Assembly (NCBI GenBank): GCA_029851415.1
Contig: CM056744.1
Coordinates: 9,555,268 to 9,619,267 of the forward strand
Length of the DNA stretch: 64,000 bases
Direction: 5' to 3'
DNA from: Eretmocerus hayati
Lineage: Eukaryota > Arthropoda > Insecta > Hymenoptera > Aphelinidae
Positions 10,782 to 24,800 of the stretch are shown in pieces; within the stretch, counting starts at the first letter, position 1; each line of letters opens with the position of its first letter. The notes under the pieces were generated by a model. The model searched no databases. It saw only the letters and a list, made by a program, of their open reading frames with translations, and was not told the DNA's origin. Made by a program: the position numbers and the translations under genes.

Positions 10782-11049
10782 ATTTCGGTCTAGACCAGTC
10801 ACGCGGATCTTGCGACCAGAATTTGTCGAGGTAGCGCGCGACCTGCCCGACTGATCCGGGATTTCATCGTTCCTTGCTCCGCAGACTTTGGCTTAGGAAG
10901 GCTCATATAGCTGCATTTTGCGGTTTTATGATGTGTTGTATACGTGGTTATTATCAAATAAACGATAAAATTGCGAGTAAAGGCGCAGGTCGCGCGCTAC
11001 CTCGAAAAATTCTGGTCACTAGACCCGCGCGACTGGTCTAGACCGAAAT
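10782..11049. mobile_element. 268-bp MITE with about 70-bp terminal inverted repeats
   Basis: The left end ATTTCGGTCTAGACCAGTC is mirrored at the right end as GACTGGTCTAGACCGAAAT. The arms continue with CCAGAATTTGTCGAGGTAGC / GCTACCTCGAAAAATTCTGG and CGCGCGACCTGC / GCAGGTCGCGCG. The interior is about 130 bp with no ORF. No clear target-site duplication was found, so the superfamily is unassigned. Its right end is within about 10 bp of the first satellite unit of the right arm. Confidence 0.8.
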
Positions 11050-11055
11050 CTAAAA

Positions 11056-14000
11056 TTGACCACCAGCACTGAAGATGGTGAGAGTTTTCCAGATAGCACA
11101 TTTAGTTCTGAAACTATACATTTTCGAAGATCTCACCCCTGATTTAGGGGTGGTTCGCATTGAACGTAATTCCTCATAATAATCACGAGTGTGTCTCTTG
11201 GCTACCAGCACTCGAAACGAGAAGAATTTTTTATAGAGCGCTCTTAGTTCTGGAATTATGACTTGCCAGAATCTCAAGTCGTATTTATGGGTGGTTCGCA
11301 TTGCAGGTAATTCTTTGTAATAATCATGCAGGTGTATCTCGGCCGCCAGTACTCAGAACGGTAAGAATGTCTCAAGTAGCACTCTTAGTTCTGAAAATAT
11401 AAATTTCTGAAAATCTCACCCCTTAATTAGGGGTGGTTCGCATTTATGAACATTTCTCATAATAATCCTGCGGGTTCATCTTGACCACCAACTTTCAAAA
11501 CGGAAAGAATTTCTAATGTAGCACTCATGGTTCTGAAGATATGAACTTCTCAAAATCTTACCCCTCAATTAGGGGTGGTTTGCATTCGGGAAAATTTCTC
11601 ATAATAATCGTGCGGATTAATCTTGACCACCAGCACTCGAAACGAGAAGAATTTTTTATGTAGCACTCTTAGTTCTCAAGTTATGAATTTCTGAAGATCT
11701 CACCCCTTATTAGGGGTGGTTCGCATTCGAGAAAATTCCTCATAATGATCATGCGGGTTAATCTTGACCACCAGCACTCGAAACGAGGAGTATTTTTTAT
11801 GTAGCACTCTTAGTTCTCAAGTTATGAATTTCTGAAAATCTCACCCCTTAATTAGGGGTGGTTCGCATTCGAGAAAATTTTTCATAATAATCATGCGGGT
11901 TAATCATGACCACCAGCACTCGAAACGAGGAGAATTTTTTATGTAGCACTCTTAGTTCTCAAGTTATGAATTTCTGAAGATCTCACCCCTTAATTAGGGG
12001 TGGTTCGCATTCGAGAAACTTTCTCATAATAATCATGCGGGTTAATCTTGACCACCAGCACTCGAAACGGAAAGGATTTTTTATGTAGCACTCTTAGTTC
12101 TGAAAATATGAATTTCTGAAAATCTCACCCCTTAATTAGGGGTGGTTCGCATTTATGAACATTTTTCATGATAATCCTGCGGGTTCATCTTGACCACCAA
12201 CTTTCAAAACGGAAAGAATTGCTCATGTAGCACTCTTGGTTCTGAAGATATGATGTTCTGAAAATTTTACCCCTCAATCAGGGGTGGTTCGCATTTGGGA
12301 AAATTTCTCATAATAATCCTGCGGATTAATCTTGACCACCAGCACTCGAAAGGAGAAGAATTTTTCATGTAGCACTCTTAATTCTCAAGTTATGAATTTC
12401 TGAAAATCTCACCCCTTAATTAGGGGTGGTTCGCATTCGAGAAAATTTCTCATCATAATCGTGCGGGTTAATCTTAACCACCAGCATTCGAAATGAGAAG
12501 AATTTTTTATGTAGCATTCTTAGTTCTCAAGTTATGAATTTCTGAAAATCTCACCCCTTAATTAGGGGTGGTTCGCATTCGAGAAAATTTCTGATAATAA
12601 TCATGCGGATTGACCTTGACCACCAGCATTCGAAACGATAAGAATTTTTTATGTAGCACTGTTAGTTCTCAAATTATGGATTTCTGAAAATCTCACCCCT
12701 TAATTAGGGGTGGTTCGCATTCGAGAAAATTTCTCATAATAATCATGCGGATTGATCTTGACCACCAGCACTCGAAACGATAAGAATTTTCTATGTAGCA
12801 CTCTTAGTTCTCAAATTATGAATTTCTGAAAATCTCACCCCTTAATTAGGGGTGGTTCGCATTTATGAACATTTCTCATAATAATCCTGCGGGTTCATCT
12901 TGACCACCAACTTTCAAAACGGAAAGAATTTCTAATGTAGCACTCATGGTTCTGAAGATATGAACTTCTCAAAATCTTACCCCTCAATTAGGGGTGGTTT
13001 GCATTCGGGAAAATTTCTCATAATAATCGTGCGGATTGATCTTGACCACCAGCACTCGAAACGAGAAGAATTTTTTATGTAGCACTCTTAGTTCTCAAGT
13101 TATGAATTTCTGAAGATCTCACCCCTTAATTAGGGATGGTTCGCATTCGAGAAAATTCCTCATAATGATCATGCGGGTTAATCTTGACCACCAGCACTCG
13201 AAACGAGGAGTATTTTTTATGTAGCACTCTTAGTTCTCAAGTTATGAATTTCTGAAAATCTCACCCCTTAATTAGGGGTGGTTCGCATTCGAGAAAATTT
13301 TTCATAATAATCATGCGGGTTAATCATGACCACCAGCACTCGAAACGAGGAGAATTTTTTATGTAGCACTCTTAGTTCTCAAGTTATGAATTTCTGAAGA
13401 TCTCACCCCTTAATTAGGGGTGGTTCGCATTCGAGAAAATTCCTCATAATGATCATGCGGGTTAATCTTGACCACCAGCACTCGAAACGAGGAGTATTTT
13501 TTATGTAGCACTCTTAGTTCTCAAGTTATGAATTTCTGAAAATCTCACCCCTTAATTAGGGGTGGTTCGCATTCGAGAAAATTTTTCATAATAATCATGC
13601 GGGTTAATCATGACCACCAGCACTCGAAACGAGGAGAATTTTTTATGTAGCACTCTTAGTTCTCAAGTTATGAGTTTCTGAAAATCTCACCCCTTAATTA
13701 GGGGTGGTTCGCATTCGAGAAACTTTCTCATAATAATCATGCGGGTTAATCTTGACCACCAGCACTCGAAACGGAAAGGATTTTTTATGTAACACTCTTA
13801 GTTCTGAAAATATGAATTTCTGAAAATCTCACCCCTTAATTAGGGGTGGTTCGCATTTATGAACATTTTTCATAATAATCCTGCGGGTTCATCTTGACCA
13901 CCAACTTTCAAAACGGAAAGAATTGCTCATGTAGCACTCTTGGTTCTGAAGATATGATTTTCTGAAAATTTTACCCCTCAATCAGGGGTGGTTCGCATTT

Positions 14001-14910
14001 GGGAAAATTTCTCATAATAATCCTGCGGATTAATCTTGACCACCAGCACTCGAAAGGAGAAGAATTTTTCATGTAGCACTCTTAATTCTCAAGTTATGAA
14101 TTTCTGAAAATCTCACCCCTTAATTAGGGGTGGTTCGCATTCGAGAAAATTTCTCATCATAATCGTGCGGGTTAATCTTAACCACCAGCATTCGAAATGA
14201 GAAGAATTTTTTATGTAGCATTCTTAGTTCTCAAGTTATGAATTTCTGAAAATCTCACCCCTTAATTAGGGGTGGTTCGCATTCGAGAAAATTTCTCATA
14301 ATAATCATGCGGATTGATCTTGACCACCAGCACTCGAAACGATAAGAATTTTCTATGTAGCACTCTTAGTTCTCAAATTATGAATTTCTGAAAATCTCAC
14401 CCCTTAATTAGGGGTGGTTCGCATTCGAGAAAATTTCTCATAATAATCATGCGGATTGATCTTGACCACCAGCACTCGAAACGATAAGAATTTTCTATGT
14501 AGCACTCTTAGTTCTCAAATTATGAATTTCTGAAAATCTCACCCCTTAATTAGGGGTGGTTCGCATTCGAGAAAATTCATCATAATCATCATGCCTGTTA
14601 ATGTTGACCACCAGCACTCGAAACGGAAAGAATTTCTTATGTAGCACACCTAGTTCTGATATTATGAATTTCCGAAAATCTCACCCCTATTCAGGGGTGG
14701 TTCGCATAGGAGGCAATAGCTCAGACTAAGCACGAGGGTGTCTTTTGGCCATCAGCATTCTGATTGGGAAGCATCTTCCTTGTAGCATCTCTAGTTCTTG
14801 AACTCTATCGTTTTAGGCACTTTCGCTGAGGGTCCCATGCCCTATATCAATGCTCCCTGGAACGGGAAATGTCAACCCCCAGTTAGGGGTGGTTCGCATG
14901 GGGAATTGAG
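11056..14910 (-). repeat. 142-bp satellite array, right arm (about 26 units, inverted)
   Basis: This is the same satellite as 1-1748 in reverse complement, with the core CACCCCTTAATTAGGGGTG recurring every 142 bp. Units at both edges (11056-11390 and about 14650-14910) are diverged, while the middle is nearly homogeneous. The array has higher-order structure. A block of about ten units (from about 11400) is repeated from about 12820, with a variant landmark (CATTTATGAACATT) at 11441 and 12860, 1419 bp apart. The second copy contains an extra two-unit duplication near 13380-13660, which shifts a later landmark pair to about 1709 bp apart (12147 and 13856). These spacings are close to 10 and 12 units. 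Confidence 0.95.
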
Positions 14911-17216
14911 TCTAGGAGTTCACACAATCACTCAAAAAGTTCAAATCAATTCAAGAAGTGCAGTTCCACGCGTGTATAATCGCATTTCCAAATTTTCGAT
15001 TTTCGTTGGAGTTCAACGTTGAATACTTCAGAATCTCATGATGCAGCATCCCTCAATATCACGACCTCGAACTTGCACCCGCGCGACTCTTTAACTATAA
15101 TAAATATATATATATGAAAAATCGATAGAGCGCGCATCTCGCTTCAGCTCCTCCCTAGGGTCCAAGTGCGGCGGTCTCTAATAAGCTAAGCTACTTCGAA
15201 AGTGTCAGTGTGCCGCCCGGCCGTATTACAGACCAAACTCCGGATAGGATTGCACTGATACTGTTTTTTTGGCGCGCTGTTTTTGTGTTGCAGTTTGATA
15301 GAATTTTCAGCGCGTGCGCTTTGTTTTCAATACAATTATTATCGAATGATTCGAGAGAATTTCAATCATCTTCAAAATTTGTTTTTGAATGAAAGAGAAT
15401 TCTTTTGATACATTTTAATTGAATATTTGGAGACTTTAAAAGTTGGATTTTGATGAAATAGGATAACGTGTAGATGACACGTTGGGAAATTTGAAAATGA
15501 AAAATTTGAGATCTGTCAGAGGTACTCGGAAAAGTTTGATTAATTTTGAGGGCACGGTGTTTGGTGACCTTGTAACTCGATAAGGTGAAATTGAAAAATT
15601 GTGAAAGGGACGATTGAAATACGAGAAAAGTTTGTCAAAGAGGAGTCGGTAGGATCAAGCTTGAGAATAAGTTTCACTTTTTATTAAACTCTCATTGACA
15701 CGCGACTCTTTAAAGTAAACGAATTTTAACTCCTAAAGAATTTCCAATCCGCTTGATAAAAAGTACAAAATCATCGGCACGGGGAATGAAAATTAAAAGT
15801 TGTTGATGGGATTGATTGGTTTACTAAAGATGTCGAAGGAGTGAAAAAGCACCAATCAAAACTATTATTGTTCGGGTATCATCTCATCATTAAAAATAAT
15901 GAAATAATAATATCATTCATCTGATTTGTATCCTACTTATTTCATTTTACTGGGGCTTGATTAATGGTTTATTATTAGGTATTCAATAATCAACCGAAAG
16001 GCAAACCATATTATCTCGAAAATAGAACAAAAATTTCAAAAGTGTAGATGGCCATCGTGTTGAATCAGTTGACTCAATGCAACAATACATTTTGATGAGT
16101 AAAAAGAGATCAATCCCTTAAAATTTCCCTGACGCTGTCAACGAGACACCAAAGGACGCAAATCAACAAATCGCAAAGAAGAGAAATAATGGTCAAGTCG
16201 CAAGTAGTAACAGTCGAGCAAAGTCAGACGACCTAAACGTCACGTCTAAACCTGTAACCGTACTCCCATGCACCAGTACATCAATTATTCATTGTTTTAT
16301 TGTATACCACCCCCAAATATGTCTTTGCATTGTACCCCCCTCCTCCCCCCACCCACTTAATACAATATCACAAAAATCACTTTTTCGCCAATGTGCAATT
16401 AAATGAATTATGTTCTACCATTCGGGATGAAAATGGGCGAGAAAGTTGAAATAAAACTACTCGTGTCCTTATACAAACTGTATAAAATGAAGAGAGAAAC
16501 TATAAAAGTAAACTGCATGCAATCACACTGGATACAGCGCTGGGATTATGCTCTTTACGTTTATAACAATTTCTCGATTTTTTTTCTTAGAACAAGTAGC
16601 TATTTCTTTGATTTTCTGTAAATTTTCGATCACCAAAGACGGGATCCTACCCCAAGGTAAAATAGAGTTCCATCGATCAATCAACCAATCAATAATATTC
16701 GATTTACCAAAAAACCCTCACGAACCAAAATCCACTTTGCTATAGCACCCATAACCACAAACAATTTCGGTCATCACTTTTACCCAAAAACTCATTCGAA
16801 TAATGAAATTATAATCAATTTCGCCAATCTACTTACTATCATAAAATCAAACAAAACAAAAAAATTACCTCAAACCGGCAAATTTTGACCTCAACCCCGT
16901 CTCCTATCCTCAGCTTGCAAGTTCTAAACTTCCGGGATGCAGGGACCTCTCAGTCTGTGATGATGACGCTTATCACTTTCGTATTCCCGGCGAACCGGCA
17001 CAATCACTACTACTTTCACGAATGCCGCCGGTTCCGCTACTCTGTCAAGCTCAAGGTCCTCTTTTCCACTCTAACCCTCCCAACCCCCAACCCCAACACA
17101 CACACACACATATGCGCAGAGCTTACCCCTCCGTTACAAAGTATGCGCATATTGCAGTTCACCGTTTAATACTATATATATAGAGTTATTTTATGAACAA
17201 CCCCTTTGTATAAATG

Positions 17217-17244
17217 TATGTGTGTGTGTGTGTGTGTGTGTGTG
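17217..17244. repeat. (GT)n microsatellite
   Basis: A run of about 13 GT units followed by GAGTGTG. A second GT run with an adjoining GCGCGCGC lies at 17513-17539, and a short CA run at 17098-17110. The His/Thr-rich ORFs over this region are translations of these repeats. Confidence 0.9.
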
Positions 17245-17573
17245 AGTGTGCAAAAAGCGCGCGCATAAATCGATGCTGGAGAGGGATCGGAGGGGTGGTT
17301 GGTGGTGGTCCGGATTGCAAGAGAGAGTCATCTCAGGATTGCATCGTACCAACCAGAAATATAGGTATACCCAGTGAAAGAGAGAGGTTAGAGTGCACTG
17401 AGAAGAGATATATTCACGGTCAAGGTCGCACGCGCGCCTCCTGAACCACCCCCAACAACCTCTATACACAATCTCTATTACCTTACGGAGCAACGGGCTC
17501 GCTTGCATCACGATGTGTGTGTGTGTGTGTGTGCGCGCGCAAAAAGGGGTGAGAAAGGGAGATAGATTCTCAC

Positions 17574-17736
17574 GTGATCCGATACAGATTGCGCGCGCGC
17601 TTTCTGATGGGTGATAAAGCTTTAATTCGTTCTTGGAAACAGCTTCGTTTACATGAAGTACGAGTTGGTGGAAAATCTGGGCTCTATCAGGAGTTGCTTC
17701 ACTTGCGATTCCCTTGATAAAAGATTGCTCCATTAT
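17574..17736 (-). CDS. Possible isolated coding exon (minus), low confidence
   Basis: On the minus strand an ATG near 17733 opens about 53 codons of balanced composition (MEQSFIKGIASEATPDRAQ...), ending near a donor-like CAC|GTGAGA at about 17573. Compared with the other small ORFs here it has mixed charge, no simple repeat and few rare residues. No second exon was found and no family was recognised, so this may be chance. Confidence 0.2.
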
Positions 17737-18382
17737 CCCGGTATTATATTTCATTTGTTTTTTTTTCGTGTATCCTCAGCAAAATTTCTCGATTTTTCAA
17801 TCAAATAAGAAGTTTGATTCTTCTTACTTTTCCAATTATTCTTAAACGAAATTCTAGGGGACTTTAGGAGTTTCAATATCACTTTCAAATCAGAACTGTG
17901 AAACTCAACTTCCTTCCTACCATCGTGAAGGTCTATCCATAGAATATACGTGAAATTTTTATGGATCGGAGAAGAGAAGAGATTCTTAATTTCTCACGTA
18001 GCATGAATGAGCCGGCAATTTTTCATTTAAAAATTCTCACAAGAAAATCATAAAATTTTCCCTCGTGTATTTTATGGATAGCCCCTACAACTGACATAAC
18101 ACCCACTAACGTAAAACCGCATCTATCTCTAATATCACCACAAAATGAAAAAAAAAAGAAATCTATCGTCAAGCCGTCATCAATACCAGACACATTCCTC
18201 ATACAACTCCCCCTGAAAAAAAAGAAAAGAAAAGAAATTAACTACGACTACTGCTAAAAGGACAACTATTATACGTCTATCCGCACAAGATTCGCCATCT
18301 AAGAGTCACTTTGCAAACACGTGCATATATAAATGAAAAGCCAGTTGAACCGGTCTATCAGTCACTTATACTTCGCGACACT

Positions 18383-20499
<2,117 letters not shown>

Positions 20500-20890
20500 A
20501 GGCTCCGATTTACCGATTCGACGAGTGTCAGTGGTTCCATCTATATATGCCATCCGTTCGGTACCTCCGTTGAGATTTCGTGGACTACATGTCAATAACA
20601 GTCATAGGGGAGTTCAATGCTCAACACAGCTGATGCAGGAGGATATACCGCCAACTCTCTTATACATCGAAGTCAAATTATTCATTCAAATTTTTGCCCG
20701 AGTGCTCAGTACTCAAAATGTTTTATCATTGTTTTTGTCGGTGCGAAAATTCGTACTCTTGGCCAAGACAAACCGGAAAAAATTCAAAGTGTTTTAACCA
20801 GGATTCGAACCCAAGCTCCTTGAAACCGAAAACTTCAATCGACTGAGCCATGGACGCTCTCCTACCAATTGACCAATAAACATTCAATTA
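20500..20890 (-). mobile_element. tRNA-derived SINE-like element
   Basis: Read on the minus strand from about 20890, the sequence has a TGGCTCAGTCGATTGA-like A box near 20857 and a GGTTCGAATCC B box (reverse complement of 20808-20818), about 38 bp apart. A non-tRNA body follows (CTTTGAATTTTTTCCGG, then CTTGGCCAAGAGTACGAATT). The acceptor stem does not pair, so this is not a functional tRNA gene. The tRNA-like head plus unrelated body is the usual SINE architecture; the body end and any duplication were not resolved, so the left limit is approximate. Confidence 0.5.
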
Positions 20891-21859
20891 AGAAATCACC
20901 ACAAAATGGCGTACAGAAAAGCTCAGTACATAAAGTTTCTAAAACGTCTGCTTTTAAAAATGCCGTCCAATGTAAGTAGTATTTCATCGCATCGTCTTGA
21001 GCATGAATATTCAATCTATACCTTTTTACTCGTAATGTATAATAGTTTACAAATCAGCGAGATATTAACCAATAAGATTCGAAAACCATTGATGAAGAGT
21101 CACCGATCAGATACTCAGATAAAGTCACGATTTATATTCATTTTATAAAGCAAGTATATAGTATGTCTGATGCGGAGAAAAAAAAAATATATATATATAT
21201 AATTGAAAAATGGAGAAAATGAGACAAAATGGAGATCGAATGAGAATATCGAGAGATTCGAAAGAAAAAAAATATAGATATATAAGTAGTACGTATACAC
21301 TTGGAGTAGAGGATCCGATCAAGATAAGTCAAGAAGGAATCTTTCACCTCGTATCTATAAATATTCATTACCGTTACAGGTGTAATAGGCTCGTATCTGA
21401 AACTTAGTATATACGTGTATATATATAATATGCCTGGAGGCGGTCTTTTTTCTCACGACAGATGAGTTTATATCGAATAGATAGTAAATGGTTTATCTTT
21501 TAAAAATTCAAAAAAAGTCCACGCGGCGGGGATCGAATGAATGTGAGCGGGAGGATCGATAATCTCATTCAAAATGTCTTCAAGAACTGGCAGCAGAGTT
21601 CGGCCGATCGAAATATATCCTCTTGCTGCGTCGATTTTCATTAAACTTGCCGACACTATCTGTCTTATACTACTACACTAGTCATCGACGAGTATACAAA
21701 ATTCTCTATATGTAGGTCAAAATCGTTAGATTAATATTGAATGATACTGTGGATATGATATTTTGAAATTTTTTTTTCTGGAAGTCTATATCGATTACTG
21801 CTTCGATTCGATATTCTTTATCGAAAAACGCGATATGATATGAGTATGGCTGTAATTAC

Positions 21860-21883
21860 AAGAAGCATATTAATATGCTTCTT
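21860..21883. repeat. 24-bp perfect palindrome
   Basis: AAGAAGCATATT followed at once by its exact reverse complement AATATGCTTCTT, with no spacer. It could be a cruciform or a dimeric DNA-binding site; no context supports either. Confidence 0.8.
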
Positions 21884-24800
21884 TTTCTGGTGGATTGCTT
21901 CAAAATGAGATTTTTCAGTGCGGAAGTATAAATTTTATTAAGAATATTGGACACACTGTAGTTAACCTTTTTTTAAACAGTGTCAAACAGTATTACCTAA
22001 TTGAAACACGTACCGTACAAACTACATTCATAAGTGTATATCGAAAAATAGCAAAAAAATTCAATTGCATCGAATTCAATTTTCAAAGTTTCATATCAAT
22101 TTATCTCCTTATTATATCCAGAATCACACTTTCCAGTGAATAAAAAATCACAATTCACGACAGCCCATATACTACACTCGCAACTTATAAAAAAAGACGT
22201 AATGGTAAAATCAGGATTCGATCAATCTCGATATCGTTCTCATCATAATATCGAATCGCAATTTTTCCAACACCCATGTTAATACCTTACTTCACGCCCA
22301 TAACCTTTAAACTACATAATAATCGGGAAAATGAACTTGTATCTATGTAATAAACTCGGATGACGAAGAATTTTTTTGACAATCATCACGATCTCATTCT
22401 GAAAATCTCATCATAACCCAATCAGTCATAAAATTTAACCTCTTCGCCCCAATCTCGTTTCAACAATTTCTCAAATGTGATGGTGTCGTGTGATGTAGGT
22501 TCTGGTATAGGTTTCAAGTGATTGAGATTCTATACGGTAGCCGTTCCGGAATATAATCAAGTTTGAACGACAGAATCTCCCCTAATCATACCATCGCCGC
22601 GAGACCAAACTACTCATTATACATCTTCTTTTCTCTTGAAAATCACAACTCTGAGGACACGTTTCACATCTTCGTCATTTTGAGACGAGATGCTCCCTAT
22701 ACGTATACATCAGGTAAACTCGATATGTATCGATATCCTAGTGTATTAGGTATAGTATGAGCTAATTTTGCTCTGTTTTGCGTGCCTCCGCGTTTTATAT
22801 CATATCCTCGTATATATGTATATGTATGACTCTTTCTGCTCTTTTCGATAGACGATATGTAGGAGGAGGTATACACTTATTATAGGAAAAGGTATAATGA
22901 GACAGTATTTTTTTTTTTTTTAATTTTGCTACCATTAAGATGGTGCGATTGACCGGAATCGTTATTGCGTGTGATGGAGTAGTGATGCAGCAACAGCATA
23001 GTGGCAATTTTAAAGAAATTTTTATTTCAAGTTATACTGTGATTAGAGTCATTTCCTGTGTGTAATAAGAGCAATAGTATATGGTACATGATGTGTGATA
23101 GTGTATGTGTAAGGATCTCGGTAAGAAGAGGCTGTATGAATTTTCTGGGTGTGGGAGATAAATTTTTTTTTTTTGGAGATTTTAGAGTTGTAGGTGCGGT
23201 TTGATGATTTTTTGTATTGAATTATAGAATTCTTGTGGATGGCGGGGATTTAAATGGGTTACACTCTGAGATTAGCCTGAATTTTCAGATTGAGATTCTT
23301 TTCTTGATCAATGTATGATTTTGTAACAGTTGTGAAAAGGAAAGATGAGGGATTGAAAATGTTGTAATTTCAAAATTGACCCGTGATCAATTTTTTTTAT
23401 GTAGACAAAAAATTATGTTTAACTAGAATTCGACACGCGCGCAAGCGCGCTGATTGTTCATTCTTGATGGGTTGAAAATCAAAATCGAATGATAGGAAAA
23501 TATTGAACTCGCAATAAAACGAGTTCGTTAAGCCAAGCAAAAGCGTTACTTTTTTGCTAAGACGCACATGGTGTGTGACATCTTGAAACAGATTTCTTGG
23601 AGAAATAAATTTACGTTTCAACCTGATAGTTAAATTACAATTTTCAACTTGACTACTGTTTACATCAACTTCAACTTGTTTTCGTTTTTTAAAAGTTTAT
23701 ATCATTCAATATATAATATATTTTATGAGACGCCAGTTCATCTTGAGATGTTTTTAAGGCTATGGAATTTTCTACTAATATCTTTCGAAGGATCAGGAAT
23801 GGACATTGAAAAAGATGGTTGATACTTGATTGAAGTTTCAAGATAAACAATAAATCAGGTCATTAACAGAGCATTTGATTCTGAAATTTTTGAATGCAAA
23901 AACATACCTGCTTTATTTCTGATTTGAAAATGCTACTGCTTTAGGCGCTTTCTTCATTGTTGCTGATTTTGTCTCGATAATTATCAGTATACATCACATC
24001 TACAATGTATAACCTTACATTTTTTGTTGATACTCAGGCTCAGGTCTATTGATTTTTTTTATGAATTTACAAACAACAACAACAATCGCGCACCCTGGAA
24101 AACAAATGCATTTTCGAGATGCGAGATATCGCAAATTGCGATACTACTAACTTCTCGATCGTACTGCGGATTAATAGAAGGGATAACTAAAATTGCGAAA
24201 AATTGAGTTGAATTTCACACGAACCTCTTACAAAATTTGATATCAGAATTTGATGTTGAACAACGTCTAGTTACTAGACTTCAATTTTAAGAGATAAAAA
24301 ATTTATTGGATATTCCATTTTTTTTCTTGGTGAATTTAGTATGGAAGCCGATTAAAAAATCTTCAGAATCTACGTGTGCATGATGGTTTACTATAATGAT
24401 AACTTACTGAGAACAAAGTAACGAGTATAAACTAGGAAATATTTTCCGGAATGCTGAAATACATTAAGATGGGTAAAAGTACCGTGCTACCAAAATTTTG
24501 AGTTCGTCAAGAATATATAATTCATATCTCTAAAATTGTTAAGCAATTGAAAGTAAAACTCTGTGTTATTGAGAAGGCAGAAAAATTGAATATGGCCGAA
24601 TCTCAAGCCTCTCCCATAAAAAATACACGAAGATGGCGACTTTTCATTCGACTTTTTAAAGGACATTCACTCCCAATAAATTATATTCACCTCACAAATC
24701 GTTAAATTTCCAACTCAACAAAAATCTTTCTCTCCTAACCAAATTCTAAAAATTGTGTCGAAACCTCGACTACACACCTATTCCGCTTAATTTTCACATA

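Larger units (their letters stand above)
1..14910. mobile_element. Candidate giant foldback-like unit with satellite arms
   Basis: Two arrays of the same 142-bp satellite lie in opposite orientation (1-1748 forward, 11056-14910 reverse) and enclose about 9.3 kb of unrelated sequence with one spliced gene and two nested palindromes. Reading outward from the centre, both arms show the same series of variant units: first a diverged pair, then a unit with the AAAGTTGGTGGTCAAGATGA variant and GTTCATAAATGCG, then a unit with AATTGAGGGGT. Shared order argues for an inverted duplication of an array. Drosophila FB elements have inverted arms built of tandem repeats around a loop that may carry genes, and the resemblance is structural only. 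No transposase was seen, the left outer end is outside the window, and no target-site duplication can be tested. An alternative is a satellite inverted by ordinary rearrangement around a host gene. Confidence 0.4.

Noticed and set aside
1..14910. Large autonomous DNA transposon such as a Polinton/Maverick
   Set aside because: No integrase, DNA polymerase B, ATPase or protease motifs were seen between the arms.
17191..17570. Downstream part of the 187-codon minus ORF
   Set aside because: His-Thr runs are translated GT repeats; only the first about 53 codons are kept as a weak exon candidate.
20795..20875. Functional minus-strand tRNA gene
   Set aside because: The acceptor stem halves do not pair and the T stem relies on G:T pairs; a non-tRNA body follows, as in a SINE.
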